DNA of 64,000 nucleotides from Pharus latifolius (taxonomy: Eukaryota > Streptophyta > Magnoliopsida > Poales > Poaceae): NCBI GenBank assembly GCA_019359835.1, contig CM033327.1, positions 54,701,446 to 54,765,445 of the forward strand, read 5' to 3'. The notes under the pieces were generated by a model. That model ran no database searches and was not told where the DNA came from. It saw nothing but the letters and a program-made list of their open reading frames with translations. Positions 12,259 through 24,485 of the stretch are shown piece by piece. The translations under genes were made by a program, and so were the position numbers. How positions within the stretch are numbered: the first letter of the stretch is position 1; each line of letters opens with the position of its first letter.

Positions 12259-13662
12259 GTTCTGCATGGGCAGATGAGCTCAAGCAAAGAACCCTTGTGA
12301 ATTCAGTGGAGGTCCCTCGTATTTTTGTTGCAGGGACAAAAATGGCTCGTTTGAACCTAGCTTGCAGTTATCAGATGGAACAAAAATGGTCACTATTTAA
12401 GACTGATTTCCTCTGCTGGAATGTGGTGACATACAGACGTAGTGTTGTAGATTACACAGAGATTGTTTATGCTATTATCGTAGCTGAAGTTTGTGCTCCT
12501 TGTAATATTGATTTCTGGGAAAATAAAACATCACTAATTATTTTCTGCTAAAATATGCAAACGATGCAATGAACTTTGAGATTTTCCTGCGTCTGAAATT
12601 CCCACACACATTGTGATAGATAAGCTGCCAGATATATTGGGTGAGTTAAAATTTATCCAGTACACTAGTTTATTGAGATTTTATCAATAAGTTCATAAAC
12701 TGAAATTGTAACTCGGTGAACAAGAGCAATTTGCATTTTATTAAAACAACTGATATCTCCATCTGCCCAATCTATGCATCACATGATTAGTGAATGTTAT
12801 TGCAATTTTTCTATGAATTTTGATTCGAGTTTATCTTGGGGTGTGATTTCAGAAATACTCTAAAAAGTTGCTCACTACTCAGGTTCGTTGTTCGAGGTGC
12901 CAGCTCTCGGTCAACTGGCGTTATTTTATTTGTAAATGGCAAACAAGTAGCTTTCTTTTATGCAAAGGTCAGACACGGCTCGATTACACATTTGTAGCAC
13001 GGTCAAATGACACGCCAAGAAACATATACTATTAGATTCACGTTTCACATGCTCTTTTTTTTAAAAAAAAAAAAGAAAAGAAAAGATTGAATTGACTAAT
13101 GCTCATGAATTCCAAGTAGCAACATTAGCAGCAATACATCTCCTCTCATCCCAGTTAGAATTAGTTGATCAAAAGTTGAACAATTGGCATAAATACAAAC
13201 AGTGACTTCTAAACACATAAAAAAAAAGATTTTCAACACCTCAAACTCATACCAGTATTCATCAGAAATATTAGTTTCTGATCAAGCATATGAGAAGTGG
13301 ATTCAGAGCAGTGAATGTAGCCTCTCCCACTCCGACCATCATTGATCCCTATGACTTGTATCATTATATGTGTCTGTAATCTACATGACTACTCTGGTGC
13401 GTACGTTACAAAAAGGAGCGAGAGACACGGCAGAAAGGACAGACGCAGAGAGAAGAGATTGGTGCCTATGTCCTACCAACCCGTGTCATGAAATGAAAGC
13501 GCAGCCGAACGCGTGACCGCGCGGAGTAGTTGTGCGCTACAAAATACGGAAGTCCTTTTCTATTTCCCCAAACCAAACCAAACCTCTCCTCGCTGCGTCA
13601 TTACAACACACACCTCCAGGTCAAACCAACCCACCACCGGTTCCAAGCTCCGACCAACCCCA
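12259..13662. other. 3' flank of Fes1-like gene and 5' flank of RAD52-like gene
   Basis: No gene is supported between the two coding regions. It contains the Fes1-like 3' UTR, an A-rich purine run near 13060-13086, and near 13500-13660 the GC-rich, CCAAACCAAACC-containing leader of the RAD52-like gene. No TATA box was recognised upstream of 13663. Confidence 0.5.
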
Positions 13663-15829
13663 ATGGAGGCCACGGCGGCCAGGGCGATGGCCCTGTCCTT
13701 CTCCGCCCCCGCCGCGGCGAGGCGTGGGGCGCGGCTGGCGCTGCGGGGAGTGGGGTGTGCACGGAGGGGGTTGGCGGTGGCGGCGAAGCTGGAGGGCGGG
13801 AAAGGGGTGCCGACGACCAACTACGTGGTGCCGCTGGACAAGGCGACCGGCATGACGCGGCCGCTGGTGGAGATCCTGCGCGACCTCAACAAGCGCGTCC
13901 CCGACAAGATCATCGACCCCGACACCAACACCGTCCCGTGGTGCGCGCGCGGAGCTCCTCCTCTTGATTTTGTCTCTAAATGTTTCTGGTTGGTTTGTTC
14001 AATTCTTGTTCACTAGGTTGGTATTGGGAAAAGGAAAGTTTGAACCATTGTCGTAGACTCGTAGTCGGAGGATTTGGGGCTACTAAAGTTCTTTGATCTG
14101 ATAGATAGCCAAATGTGTGTTTGAGAGATTAGTTGTTAGCAACTTTAAAAGTAAAAGGTGGTTTCTTGCTCTGGATTTCTGTGGTGGTTCAGAAGCTACT
14201 GTCTCTTTCTCTAGTTGTTTAGCCTTTGAATTGAATTGATATGATTGGAGGCCAAGAAAATTTGGTAGAAGAGCTTTGCATGAATAGATGTTTTGTTAGC
14301 TCGGAAGTTCCGCCTGCGGCACTAATTCAATTCATCTCGTCTTAGTTTTCTTGGCCTGAAGTGAACTCTGAACATTATTACCCTCGTTAGAAGGACTATG
14401 ATTTGTTCTAATTAAGAGCACATTTTGATGAGGTAGATTCGGTATGATGAGTGTAGGGTAGTTTGATACCCGCTATCCATCGTAGATTGTGTGGAAAATA
14501 ATATGAGGTTGAGCAAAAAGGAGAACAGAATGCTATCCAAGGATGAGTTACTGTGTAGTGTACTTTTACTTCTTGGGATGGGTAACTGCGTTGCACTAAA
14601 ATCTCATATCTAAATATATGATTGCGGTATTTTCCATTTGACTAGTAAGTGGAAAACAGGTGGTTGCACCATATAGAACTCTCCTTCTTTATGCTATTCC
14701 TGTCTGTTCATCTATACGCTTACTGCTAGAGCAACCCATAGTATACTTCTTGTTGTCGTATTGCTGGATTAAGAATTATTGTTGCCATCAAGCTTAGTAT
14801 ATTGTGAACATTCCTTCAATAAGAAACACAGTAGTTGTATACTTGTATATCCTGGTGAAAAGTGGAGACAGTTTAGTAAATGAATATTCAAAGCAAGATG
14901 GATTGCTTTGAACTCAAAATGAAAAACAACCTAAGTTTCATTAAAACTCCATTTCAAACTGTTGACACTAAATCAGTCTAACATAAGTGGCAATTCTATA
15001 GTGGCTATCTTTTTTTCCTAATATTAGAGATGTAAACATGCTCCTAACGTAAGATTGGTTGATCTTTGATTTTGCAGGTATCATGCCAACAGAATGCTGA
15101 GCTTTTATGCCCCAGGTGAATTTCCTTTTTTCCTTTTTTTAATATAGTACATGCTAACAGTTGCCCTCTTTTACTTCATAAAGCCCTTTCTTTGTTCAAT
15201 GAGCATTGCTTGGAGGTGCTGATCTTTATGCTGAGCATTGTAATATGGAAAGAAAAAAAAAAACAAAATGATCGATTCATGCTATTTTCAGGTTGGTGTG
15301 GAGAAGTGCGTGATGTCATCTATTGTGACAATGGAACTGTGACTGTGGTATATCGTGTGATACTGAAAGGAACAGATGGAGAGGTATCCATTTGCTCTCA
15401 TTTGTTGTTGTACTTTTTCTCTATTTGTTTCTCCCATGCTAAGTCATATCTTATGAATTCCATTGAACTAATCATATTGATAACTATAAAAGGCACTTTC
15501 CACTTGGTCATATATTCCTTTTGCATTAATATACACTGAGATGCATCAAACAGTATGATGATTGATGATGTGCGTTTGTTTCAAATGTTACCTTTCTGCT
15601 TCTTTTATCCAAATGCACCTTTATGTTTCTTCTTTTATACTCTTTCCATATGAAATAATACTTGTGCTTTTCACGAGTGTAGGCATACAGAGAGGCCACC
15701 GGCACAGCACTGGTGCATGAGGGCCGGAATGAAGATGCCGTTGCGGCTGCGGAGGAGGCAGCATTCTGCAAAGCCTGTGCACGGTTTGGTTTTGGCCTGT
15801 ACCTGTACCATCAGGATGAGATTCCATAG
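13663..15829 (+). CDS. RAD52-2: RAD52-like single-strand DNA-binding protein, probably plastid-targeted
   Basis: Plant RAD52-like (ODB-type) protein that binds single-stranded DNA and promotes annealing in organelle recombination. Four exons: 13663-13940, 15078-15115, 15292-15383 and 15683-15829, giving 184 codons without a stop. The first about 45 residues are Ala/Arg/Ser-rich and nearly free of acidic residues, typical of a transit peptide. The conserved body starts at GVPTTNYVVPLDK and continues through TRPLVEILRDLNKR, WYHANRMLSFYAPGWCGEV and the RAD52-type YREATGTALVHEGRNEDAV, ending EEAAFCKACARFGFG. Exon 2 is only 38 nt and the first intron exceeds 1.1 kb. Plants have nuclear/mitochondrial and plastid paralogues. 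The plastid assignment rests on the N-terminus and the VPTTNYV start and is less certain than the family. Confidence 0.9.
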
Positions 15830-16849
15830 ATGTGGGAAGGAAGTTTTTTGAGGTCAATTCTGCAATGGAGTTGGCTATAACGTGTGTAGGATGAGTATTT
15901 CCTGTCTCGAAAAATTTTCACACTTTCATCTTCCTTCAGTAGTAATATGACAAGCGTGCTTCTCCGGATGTACATACAAGAAGCTTGTTCAGCTGCTAGG
16001 AAACGGTGTTGTGTTGATGTCGTCTGGCGAATTTCATCCAGCTAGGAAACGGTGTTGTTATGTTAGTAGTTGTATTTTCTGTTTTCCGCAGATATGCATG
16101 TGTCTTGGGGTGCATTCGTTTTGTTTATTGTTTGTACTATGGCATCTTTCTTAATTACTATTTGTTACTGAGATGACATTGATGTGTGTTCTAGAAAATT
16201 ATGTTTGAACTATTTTTATATATGATCATTTACTGATTATTAATGCAAAAATATTTTATTAGACATTACAGATATCTACTATAATTGCTTTAACACATCA
16301 TGACACTACAATCGAATTAAACTTAAGCTTACTGAAGAAGACTGATAAATTAGCTTAGCTTAAATCTGAGAATGTGCTTTGTCGAGTTGCAATGTTGGCT
16401 TATTGTCTTATATAAGTTTAAGTGCTAGTTGAACATTTGGTTTTTTCATGTTGTTTCTCGTGTGACTTCAACTTAGTCGGTTTTTTAAGTAGCAACCACT
16501 AGAAGATAGTTTCTCTTGTTTTTCCACCTCTTCTCTCTCACTCAACTGATAGACTCAAAAATGACAAACATCTTTTGTATTTTTGTACTATAAGACAATA
16601 AATTAGTCTTTTGAATTTATAAGATAAACAAACTCATAAGTCAATTTATCTGGAAAAACTCTAGAACGATCAAACGAGTCTTAAACAAGCAAATGTGGCT
16701 TATTAGATAAGCCCAATAAACACTCTTAGTTTAAGTTAGTTCCAATGGATCTTAAGTGTAAGTTTAGTAATATATTGTTGTTTCTAAAAAATAATAATAT
16801 ATTGTTATTGTAAGACTAATATATAGACTGTGGACCTACTTATTAACAC
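15830..16849. other. 3' flank of RAD52-like gene
   Basis: About 1 kb of AT-rich DNA up to the target duplication of the Harbinger element. It holds the RAD52-like 3' UTR. A near-duplicated phrase, GCTAGGAAACGGTGTTGT, occurs at about 15995 and 16042. No gene is supported. Confidence 0.5.
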
Positions 16850-17509
16850 TTAGGCTAAGTCCAATGGGGCGCTATCGCGGTCTGACAAGCGGGTCCTACC
16901 GCAAAAAAAAATTAAAAAATGCGCGCGAGGAGAGAGGGAACGCTACGCCTGGTATCGAAATTCTCGGCTCTGACATGTGGGGCCCACCGGCGCCTCGCAC
17001 GCGTAGCGTCCGCGTTGGAGCACGCACAACGTCCCGGGACGCGGTTTGTGGGCCCCACCATTGTCCCCTGCGTGCGTGCGTTACTCCCGCATCGCGTGCA
17101 CTGACATGTGGGCCCAAATGCGCGTCACGGCCTATATGTCAGTGAAGGGGTGCGCGGTGTGTTTGTGCGCCACGCGTTTTGCTGGGGCCCACAAAACGCG
17201 TGGTGGCAGTAAAGTGCCGTGTTTCGTGCACACGCGTGCGTACGCGATTAGGGCGCTGATTTGCGGGCCCGGTTGGCTGCGGGACCCACTTGTCAGTGAG
17301 AGGGGCGGTTTATATGTGCAGAAAAGTAGCTGTTGCGCCATTTTTCTCCCCGGTCCCACCTGTCAGCGAGTAAAAAATTAGCCGTTGTATTTTGTAGCCG
17401 TTAAAACTAGCCTTTTTAAATATTTAATTCATTTCTAAGCCTAGAAATTCATAAAAAAAAATACCAAAAAATCACCAAAAAATTTTGAAAATTTGTGTGC
17501 TCCTCTGGC

Positions 17510-17517
17510 TATAAATA
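17510..17517 (+). promoter_or_regulatory. TATA box for Harbinger ORF1
   Basis: TATAAATA about 100 nt upstream of the ORF1 ATG at 17611. It lies just downstream of the GC-rich left arm of the element. Confidence 0.5.
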
Positions 17518-17610
17518 GGAGCAAGGTTCAGCTCATTTGCACTCAACACAAGTTCAAACCACACACTTTTCCAGCAAAGTTCAACTCGTTTTTTCCCAGA
17601 AAATTTTCCG

Positions 17611-18902
17611 ATGGCTAACACTCCCCCCGCGGTTATGTGAACTGGTTTGGCGAGCCTAATTTCGATGAGGAGAACCCCCAAGCGCCAAGCGACCAAAATC
17701 CGCCCAGTTTTCAGCCCCCTCCTCCACCATATCCGATGTGCTATCCACCATACGCCCCACCCCCTCCATACGGCCAACCATATCCATATGCACATCCGTA
17801 CGCACAACCCCCCTACGGCCCTTACGGTCAGAATCCTCATTTCGTTGGAGCTCCAACCATCCCCGCGGAAATGTCGCCTCCGCAAGCACCGGCAAAGAAT
17901 TCCCGCTCCACGTCGGTATCAGATACCGGCAGTCCGCATAGCACGGCCCCGGTCGAGTACGAGGACGACGACAATGCCGGCAAAAGCGAAGGAACCGCTG
18001 CACAGCGGCGTAAACGATTGAACTGGTCACAACCGGACGACATGCGACTTGTGAGTGTTCCGAGCAATATATTAAATATTTGTATCGTACATTTTTTCTC
18101 GACAGGTTTTATCTTAGTTTTTGAAATTTTGAATTTTTCGTCCTCCAGATCAGTGCATGGTTGAATAACTCTCTTGATCCGGTCGAGGGGAACTACCAAA
18201 AGTTCGACATATATTGGTCGAAGGTCGCTGAGGTGTACAATAGGAGCAGTTCGCCCGACCGCAGACGGGACGTTAGGCACTGCAAAGACCATTGGCAGAA
18301 GAACAATAAGAAAATTGTTCACTTCAATGGCATCTATTGTAGGTTGAGGGATGCCTACGCTAGTGGTCGTTCGGACGACCAATTAATGTCTCAAGCACGA
18401 GACATGTATAAGCAGGAGGTGGGTCATCCCTTCATCTTGGAGCACTGGTGGAGTGCCGTGCGTGGTCAACCGAAGTGGTGCCGAAGCTACCTCGACTCTT
18501 CCAAAAGAGCTCGCCTCAACGAAGAAGGTGCCCACACGTCGTCGTCAAACAACGACGACGAACCTGTGGAGCTTCCACGACCGGAAGGGCGGGATGCGGC
18601 AAAGATCAAGTGGAAGGGTAAGACAAAAATGAGTGAAACATCCTCGGCGTCCTCGGCGTACGAGGAGACCCTGCAGCGCATCGGCCAAACCAATGCCGAC
18701 CTCGATAGGGTGGCCGACAAAGCCGTTGCTGCAGCCGAAATTTGCAAGAGATGGTCAAAAGCAAGGAAAAAGCCATATTTATGAAGTCGTTGACGAACTG
18801 ATTATGGGGGACACATCTAATTTCTCGAATGCTCGTAAGAAGGCGCATGAGGCCGCATTAGAGTACGTGAACGACATAATTAAGAAAATGAAGAATAAGT
18901 AG
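17611..18902 (+). pseudogene. Harbinger ORF1 (Myb-like DNA-binding protein), frameshifted
   Basis: ORF1 of Pong-type elements is a Myb/trihelix-like protein needed with the transposase. After a Pro/Tyr-rich N-terminus (17640-17830) the trihelix-like domain reads RKRLNWSQPDDMRL, then across a 98-bp intron (18051-18148) ISAWLNNSLDPVEGN, YWSKVAEVYN, RRDVRHCKDHWQKNN and HPFILEHWWSAVRGQPKW. The ATG at 17611 meets a TGA at 17638-17640 because the C-run at 17623-17628 is out of phase with the downstream frame. Further phase breaks near 18735-18790 shift the C-terminal part, which resumes as MGDTSNFSNARKKAHEAALE and stops at 18902. The family assignment is firm and the copy is broken at three or more places. 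Confidence 0.85.
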
Positions 18903-18980
18903 TAGTTTGAACGATGTACTTTTCTTTTGTAAAATTGTACTCGCATTATTAATTTAAGTTATTTTGGATTTACCTGTTTG

Positions 18981-19060
18981 AATTTTAGCCGTTGCTTTTG
19001 GCATGTGATTGATACTTTTGAATTTTAGCCGTTGCTTTTGGCATGTGATCGATATGTGTT
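18981..19060. repeat. 40-bp tandem direct duplication between Harbinger ORFs
   Basis: The phrase starting AATTTTAGCCGTTGC at 18981-19020 is repeated at 19021-19060, nearly identical over the first 35 bases. It lies between ORF1 and ORF2 in the region that should hold the ORF2 promoter. A TATATAT word follows at 19161-19167. Confidence 0.75.
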
Positions 19061-19160
19061 CCATGCTTTTGGATTGTACCCGTTGGAACCAACACATGTG
19101 ATGGATGCCTTTGTATTTAGCCGTTGGAAGAGGCCCATGTGATTGATTTGCTTCTCTCCC

Positions 19161-20559
19161 TATATATCAGAACCCCTGGAGCCTTCATCTTCACAAGATC
19201 TTGCCTTGTCCAAAAAAATATCCTCTAACTCAACCACAAGTAGTGGCGACGATGAAGCCATCAACCAAGTCGAAGAGTTCGTGGCGGCGTTTGTACAGAG
19301 TGGGTTGACGGTCCAACCCCTGTACCGTCGCGTTGTTGACGACCTTGAAGCCAGCATAGACGATGGTACCTCGCACCGCCGTCGATGAGGTAGCAGAAGG
19401 TACATCGATAGAGATCGCGAAGGCGGTCATGGCCGTCTAGTCGCGACTACTTCGCCGATGTTCCGGTCTACCCCGAGTACTTGTTTCGCAGACGGTTTCG
19501 AATGGGAAAATCCCTCTTTCTGCGAATCGTCGAAGCTCTTAGGGAGTGGTCCCCGTACTTCAATGAGAGGAGAGATGCCCTTCTTAGAAAGGGGTTATCT
19601 CCCTTGCAGAAGTGTACAGCGGCATTGCGCATGTTGTGCTACGGCTCCCCCGCCGATGCCGTCGATGAGTATGTACGCATTGGAAAGTCGACGACTATTG
19701 AGTGTCTGGAGCGTTTCGTCGAAGGAATCATTGCTCGGTTTGTGGAGGAATATCTTCGTCAACCTACTGTCGACGACCTCCGGCGTCTGCTCCGGCAAGG
19801 AGAGGAGCGAGGTTTCCCAGGGATGCTGGGAAGCATCGATTGCATGCACTGGGAATGGTGCAATTGCCCAGTTGCGTGGAGGGGCCAATTCACTCGCGGT
19901 GATCAAAGAGTCCCTACAATAATATTTGAAGCGGTTGCGTCCAAAGATCTGTGGATATGGCATGCTTTCTTTGGTGTCACCGGATTCAACAACAACATCA
20001 ATGTGCTAAACCAATCCCCCTTTTCACGGATGTGTTGGGCGGCCGAGCTCCTGCTGTTCAGTACTCTGTTAATGGGACACAGTACAATATGGGGTACTAC
20101 TTAGCCGATGATATTTACCCCGAATGGGCTGTCTTCGTGAAGACCATTCCCTTGCCCCAAACGGAGAAACACATATTGTTCGCACAGCACCAAGAAGGAG
20201 CAAGAAAAGATGTGGAGCGAGTTTTTGGGGTCTTGCAAACTCGATTTGCTATTGTCCACGGCCCCGGTCGATTTTGGCGACGGTCAACCCTTGCCAATAT
20301 TATGAAAGCGTGTGTCATCCTACACAACATTATAATCGAGGATAAGCGACATTCTCATGACCCGACCGATGGGTCGTACGATAGCCAAGGGACATCTACC
20401 ATTACACCGCCTACTTTCCACGGGAGTGCTATGCCAATATTCGCACAGATGCTAGCTCAAAACGATGCAATCCGGGCTCGCCCAACGCATCAACAACTGA
20501 AACGGGATCTGGTTGAGCACATTTGGCAGTATTTCAGGGGCGACGATACCGAAATGTAG
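19161..20559 (+). pseudogene. Harbinger transposase (DDE_Tnp_4), frameshifted
   Basis: DDE transposase of a Pong-type element. N-terminal residues run from about 19200, with EEFVAAFVQSGL. Phase breaks near 19387 and 19440 precede the long core FRRRFRMGKSLFLRIVEAL. Catalytic residues are visible: first Asp in GSIDCMHWEW (codon 19838-19840), second Asp in LADDIYPEW (about 20107-20109), and Glu in DVERVFGVLQ (about 20215-20217). A further frameshift at the C-run near 20017-20021 separates the first Asp from the other two. The tail NIMKACVILHNIIIE is typical of the family. The three catalytic positions are conserved, so decay is through indels rather than active-site substitution. ORF2 ends at 20559. 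Confidence 0.9.
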
Positions 20560-20966
20560 TAGTTTGTGCGGAGTCTTGTTTGAAATGTGTTCGAATTTTA
20601 ATTAGTATGTGTCTTGTTTATTTCTATGTGTGTCATTTATTAAATAAAAAATTTTAAAAAATTTTTGAATTTTTTTAATGTTATTTACAATTTTTATGTT
20701 TTATTTGGTTGTGTTCGAATTATCCGAATTTCATTTTAGTAATTATAATCTTTAATACATATTATATATGCGGGTTCCGCACGAAGCGCCTCTCGAAGGG
20801 CCTTTGCATTGGAGAGGGAGGCGCTTGAGAAGGCGCCTCGCGAAGCACCTCTGCATTGGAGTAGGGGGATGTTTGGGGTGGTGCTTCGCACACGTGACAC
20901 AGAATATACTGAAGAATATTCTGTTGAAACGACTCACGAAGCGCCTCTACACTGGACTTAGCCTTA

Positions 20967-21272
20967 GTGATATTACTTTTATTTTTATTTTTTTGCAAGG
21001 ATTGGTTGAATGAGAAAAGAAAGAAAGTTGTTTAAACTGGGAAACGGTGACCCGGGACAACCGAAAGCCCGATATACATGGGCAGGCCCATGGCCATCTG
21101 GAACCCTCTGGCTTTCTCTTCTCCCCGAGGCCACCCTCTCTATAAACGAAACCAAGCCAAAACGCAATTCCCAAATCGAAACGAGCAACCAAACCGCGTC
21201 CAGAAGCCTCCAACGCAGGCATCGGAGAGTGTGTGTGTGTGTGTGAAAGAGGAAGGAATCGAATCGAGAGAG
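20967..21272 (+). promoter_or_regulatory. Promoter and leader of the GRAM-domain gene
   Basis: The Harbinger insertion ends at 20966, only about 300 bp upstream of the start codon. TATAAAC at about 21141-21147 lies roughly 130 nt before the ATG at 21273, and a (GT)n run at about 21228-21245 sits in the leader. Most of any distal promoter is therefore separated from the gene by the 4.1-kb transposon. Confidence 0.45.
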
Positions 21273-23462
21273 ATGGCGGAGAACCCGCAGCTGTTCGGGA
21301 ACGGGATGCCTGTGCCTTTCTACGGCGAGATGTTCGTCCTCGCCCGCGACGGTGTCGAGTTCCACGTCGACAAGATCCCATCGTACGCATCTTGTTGTCT
21401 ATCTATTTCTCCTAGATGTTTTCTTTTGTTTGCGTCGAAACCAACTAACCAATTGTTAGGAATACGACCTCTGATCTGGTTATAGATTATGGTATTGGGG
21501 ATTGTGGGATTAGGTTCTGTTAATAGCAAAAGGGGAGGTACAAGATGACGGAATCAAAGCTATCCTTTTTTTACTAAGCAATCCAATTTAGATCCAAAGA
21601 GTTATGCGGGAAATCAACATAGATGGTTGGATTTCTTGGCTTGGGTACTGGGCAGGGTGGGTGCCTGCTGCTGGCATTCGGCTGCTGGTCTTTCACGCAG
21701 TCAAGGCCCGCCCGGCTGGTGCAAAATGGCATGTCAACATCAAGGCCTCGGGCAGGTCATTTTGCTTGCTGGACCCTGGCCACATAGATGGCCCGGCCAC
21801 ATGCCGTTGCATGTCCGTGAACAAATCTAGCTGCCTAAATTTGGGTGATCGTGTCATGGGAAAAGTTGAAAAAGTTTAGTTATGACATCACAGAACAACA
21901 AATTCTTATTATGCTGATGTAAAACTGATAAAATCTAACTATGTCACTCGAAATTCTGATTATGCAACTGCAAAACAAAACAATGACACCTCTTAATAAT
22001 AGTATGACACAGAAGATGAAGCACCGTTTTGTTATATGCTAGTGCAGAGTGGCATATTTCTTCTTTGTAGTGCAATAATTAGCATGCGTTGTTTTCCAAT
22101 GGCATATTCAATATGCACACTTTTACAATGTCCCACGGCAAAAAAGTTCTCCTTTTGTTTTATCAGGTTTGCAAAATATAAAAAGGAATGAAAGAAAACA
22201 AGGGTATATCATGCTGATTGATATAGCTTTCTCCACTAATTTCGGATTTGTGGACAATAAATGGGAACTCCTGTTAAGTGTGTGTGTATGAATACTTCTT
22301 ATCTTCTTTCTTATCAAGTTGAAAGGGAAAACAGTGCTTTATCTTGTATTGGTTGAGACCTGAGAACAACATCTTGTTATCTCCTATCTGGAAGTACATC
22401 AACTACGAGAAACAATTGTGGGTTTTTGTGACAAGCATGAGCATCATTTCATTTGTCAACCATCACTCACTAGATGTAGATGAGGAATGTTTTCTTTGTT
22501 GGAAGGCTTAAACTTATGCTTGCTCTTAAAAGTAACAAAAGCATGTGTATTGCACTTACCATCTTTGCAAAATGCAAACTACACTTTTGGCAAATAGAAA
22601 TGACTAGATATTTTTGTCACTGCTTTGCATGTTCTCAGAGCTCCTGGTGGTCATGTTAAAGTGAAGGGGACAATTTACCTGTCTAATATAAGGATGGTGT
22701 TTGTTGCCAGCAAGCCTGTTGGAAACTTCTTTGCTTTTGATATGCCCATGGTAAGTAATGGCATTCTAAAAATTGTTTCTTCCAAATCCCTCTGAGAGGA
22801 ATAATTGATGGGGTTTCCTTTTTATAGCTTACTCTCTTGATCTTTTCTGTACAACTTTGAAGTTGTAATTCTAAATGATCTCCCATGATGCCTTCTTTGC
22901 AGCTTTATGTGCATGGTGAGAAATTTAATCAACCAATATTTCACTGCAACAACATCTCTGGATTCGTTGAGCCGGTGAGCATCACACTATCACAGAACAG
23001 TTGGACACCTGTCATTAGCCACAGAATACTGACCTCTGGAAGTTCCACTGCAGGTTGTTCCGGACAACCAGAATAGGGCTCTGTACTCAACTCACTCCTT
23101 CAAGATCTTGTTCAAAGAAGGTGGTTGTGGTACCTTTGTTCCTCTCTTCCTGAACCTGATTGCATCTGTGCGACGCTACAATCAGTTTCAGGCTCAGTCT
23201 GCTGCAAATGTAGCACCACGTGTGGACCCTCTGCAAGCAGCTCAGACTCCTGTTGACGAAATGATGCGTCACGCGTAAGTGCACAATCTGATTTCTGTCT
23301 TGGTTCTTGGTTTATCTTTTGCTCTACTGTAGGCTCACATCACCAGATGTTTACAGATATGTCGACCCAAATGATCCTACAAAGATTTTCCTTCAGCAGC
23401 CTGCACCAGAATCTCAGCTGAGGAGGAGAACCTATCATGGCCCAGCTGATAACACATACTAG
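21273..23462 (+). CDS. GRAM-domain protein, WBP2/UPF0664-like
   Basis: Small GRAM-domain protein related to WW-domain-binding protein 2 and to the yeast UPF0664 stress-induced family. Its biochemical role in plants is not established. Five exons: 21273-21382, 22639-22750, 22903-22974, 23054-23274 and 23357-23462, giving 206 codons without a stop. The GRAM fold is visible as GGHVKVKGTIYLSNIRMVFV, then NFFAFDMPMLYVHGEKFNQP and FKILFKEGGCGTFVPLF. The C-terminal part has YVDPNDPTKIFLQQP and ends RRRTYHGPADNTY. The last intron has a second in-frame acceptor: using the AG at 23331-23332 instead of 23355-23356 would add eight residues. The downstream acceptor joins directly to the conserved AYVDPND and was preferred. 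Intron 1 is about 1.26 kb. Confidence 0.88.
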
Positions 23463-24485
23463 TGTCTGTTTGGCTCGATTGCAAAAAATCTGGTGTGTGT
23501 GACAGTATGGGCATCTGCATTCCACCTTCAAGTGTTTGTCGCTATCGACTCGTCTGTGGGCGTGCTACGAAGCATAATGTTATATTGAACCAAAGTGTAT
23601 ATTTTGCTCAGTGTCTGTCTCAATAATAATGTACATATGCAGTGGTCAGTTTGAATTTTATTGCAGTAATGGGGTTCTTCTGGCACATGTTATCTGTAAT
23701 GTCTCTGTCACTCGGATCTCTTATTTGCAATTCAATGATTGTCCAAGTAGACTCTGCATTTCAGGAAAGATATGTGGCTCTTCCATCCGAGTGTAGCCTA
23801 TTTGTGAGGTGAAATTTTATGTCTTCCGTTACCATGTGAAATTCTAACAAATCACCAAGTAATCCACAATCTTTAAAATGTCCCATAGTTAGTTATGTTA
23901 AACTTTATTAGGTAATTTTTGGTATTCTTATCGCATTTTTTTAACCAAAAGTATGGTGCTCAAATTAAACACCACATTATTAAGTAATTTCTGTGACATT
24001 TTCAGTTTAGGTATGATAACTTGTGGTATTTGACTAAACATATCTTTAAACTCTTTATTCAACAAAACAAATCACAACAAATCAGGTAAGCAAAAACTAA
24101 AAACAACTTCTATCAGGGAATCAGAAAGAAATTCTGTAAAAACACACACACAATATTACATGATTGTATAAGATTTTAGTCTAGAACCATCAGCTATCAT
24201 CTACATATGTTATTTTAGTCACATTGATGACTATCAATAAAAAGATTCATCAGACATGGTAGAAGTTGCAATCGGTGGAATGCCTATAATGCAAGAAAGG
24301 ATTTGGATGCAATAAACGGCTATTAAATGGGGGATAAGTGTAAAAGATTGTATTATTTTGTCCTAATCATCGGTACCCCTCTTGTCTTGTCCCCAAGCCA
24401 ACGAAGGGGGTTTTCTCTTAAGCCTTGACCACTACTTCACCGCCTCCGTGATCGCACCTCTGCCTCCTGCCCTTCCGATCCCCTC
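23463..24485. other. Intergenic region, GRAM gene 3' flank and AKR2 promoter
   Basis: It contains the 3' UTR of the GRAM gene, then AT-rich DNA, then a C/T-rich leader before the AKR2 start at 24486. A short (CA)n run lies near 24141-24152. No gene is supported; the open frame at 23611-23796 has no family signature. Confidence 0.5.

Larger units (their letters stand above)
16853..20963 (+). mobile_element. Pong-like PIF/Harbinger DNA transposon, non-functional copy
   Basis: The element is bounded by terminal inverted repeats GGCTAAGTCCA(A/G)TG and flanked by TTA at 16850-16852 and 20964-20966, the duplication typical of this superfamily. Inside, in the usual order on the plus strand, are a Myb-like ORF1 and a DDE transposase ORF2, each with a TATA-type promoter upstream. 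The right end carries subterminal copies of GCATTGGAG near 20806 and 20853, related to the TCCAATG of the left TIR, and likely to be transposase-binding repeats. Both ORFs are frameshifted, so this copy cannot supply its own proteins, but its ends look intact and might be moved in trans. Confidence 0.93.

Noticed and set aside
13530..13967. Two alternative-frame ORFs over the RAD52-like first exon
   Set aside because: Only the frame from 13663 continues across the intron into the conserved RAD52-like segment.
16864..17381. Small ORFs in the left arm of the Harbinger element
   Set aside because: GC-rich subterminal DNA with GTGGGCCC-type repeats, before the TATA box of ORF1; no domain.
21600..21850. 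GC-rich ORFs in intron 1 of the GRAM gene
   Set aside because: No family signature and located within an intron with good splice signals; may be old transposon debris.
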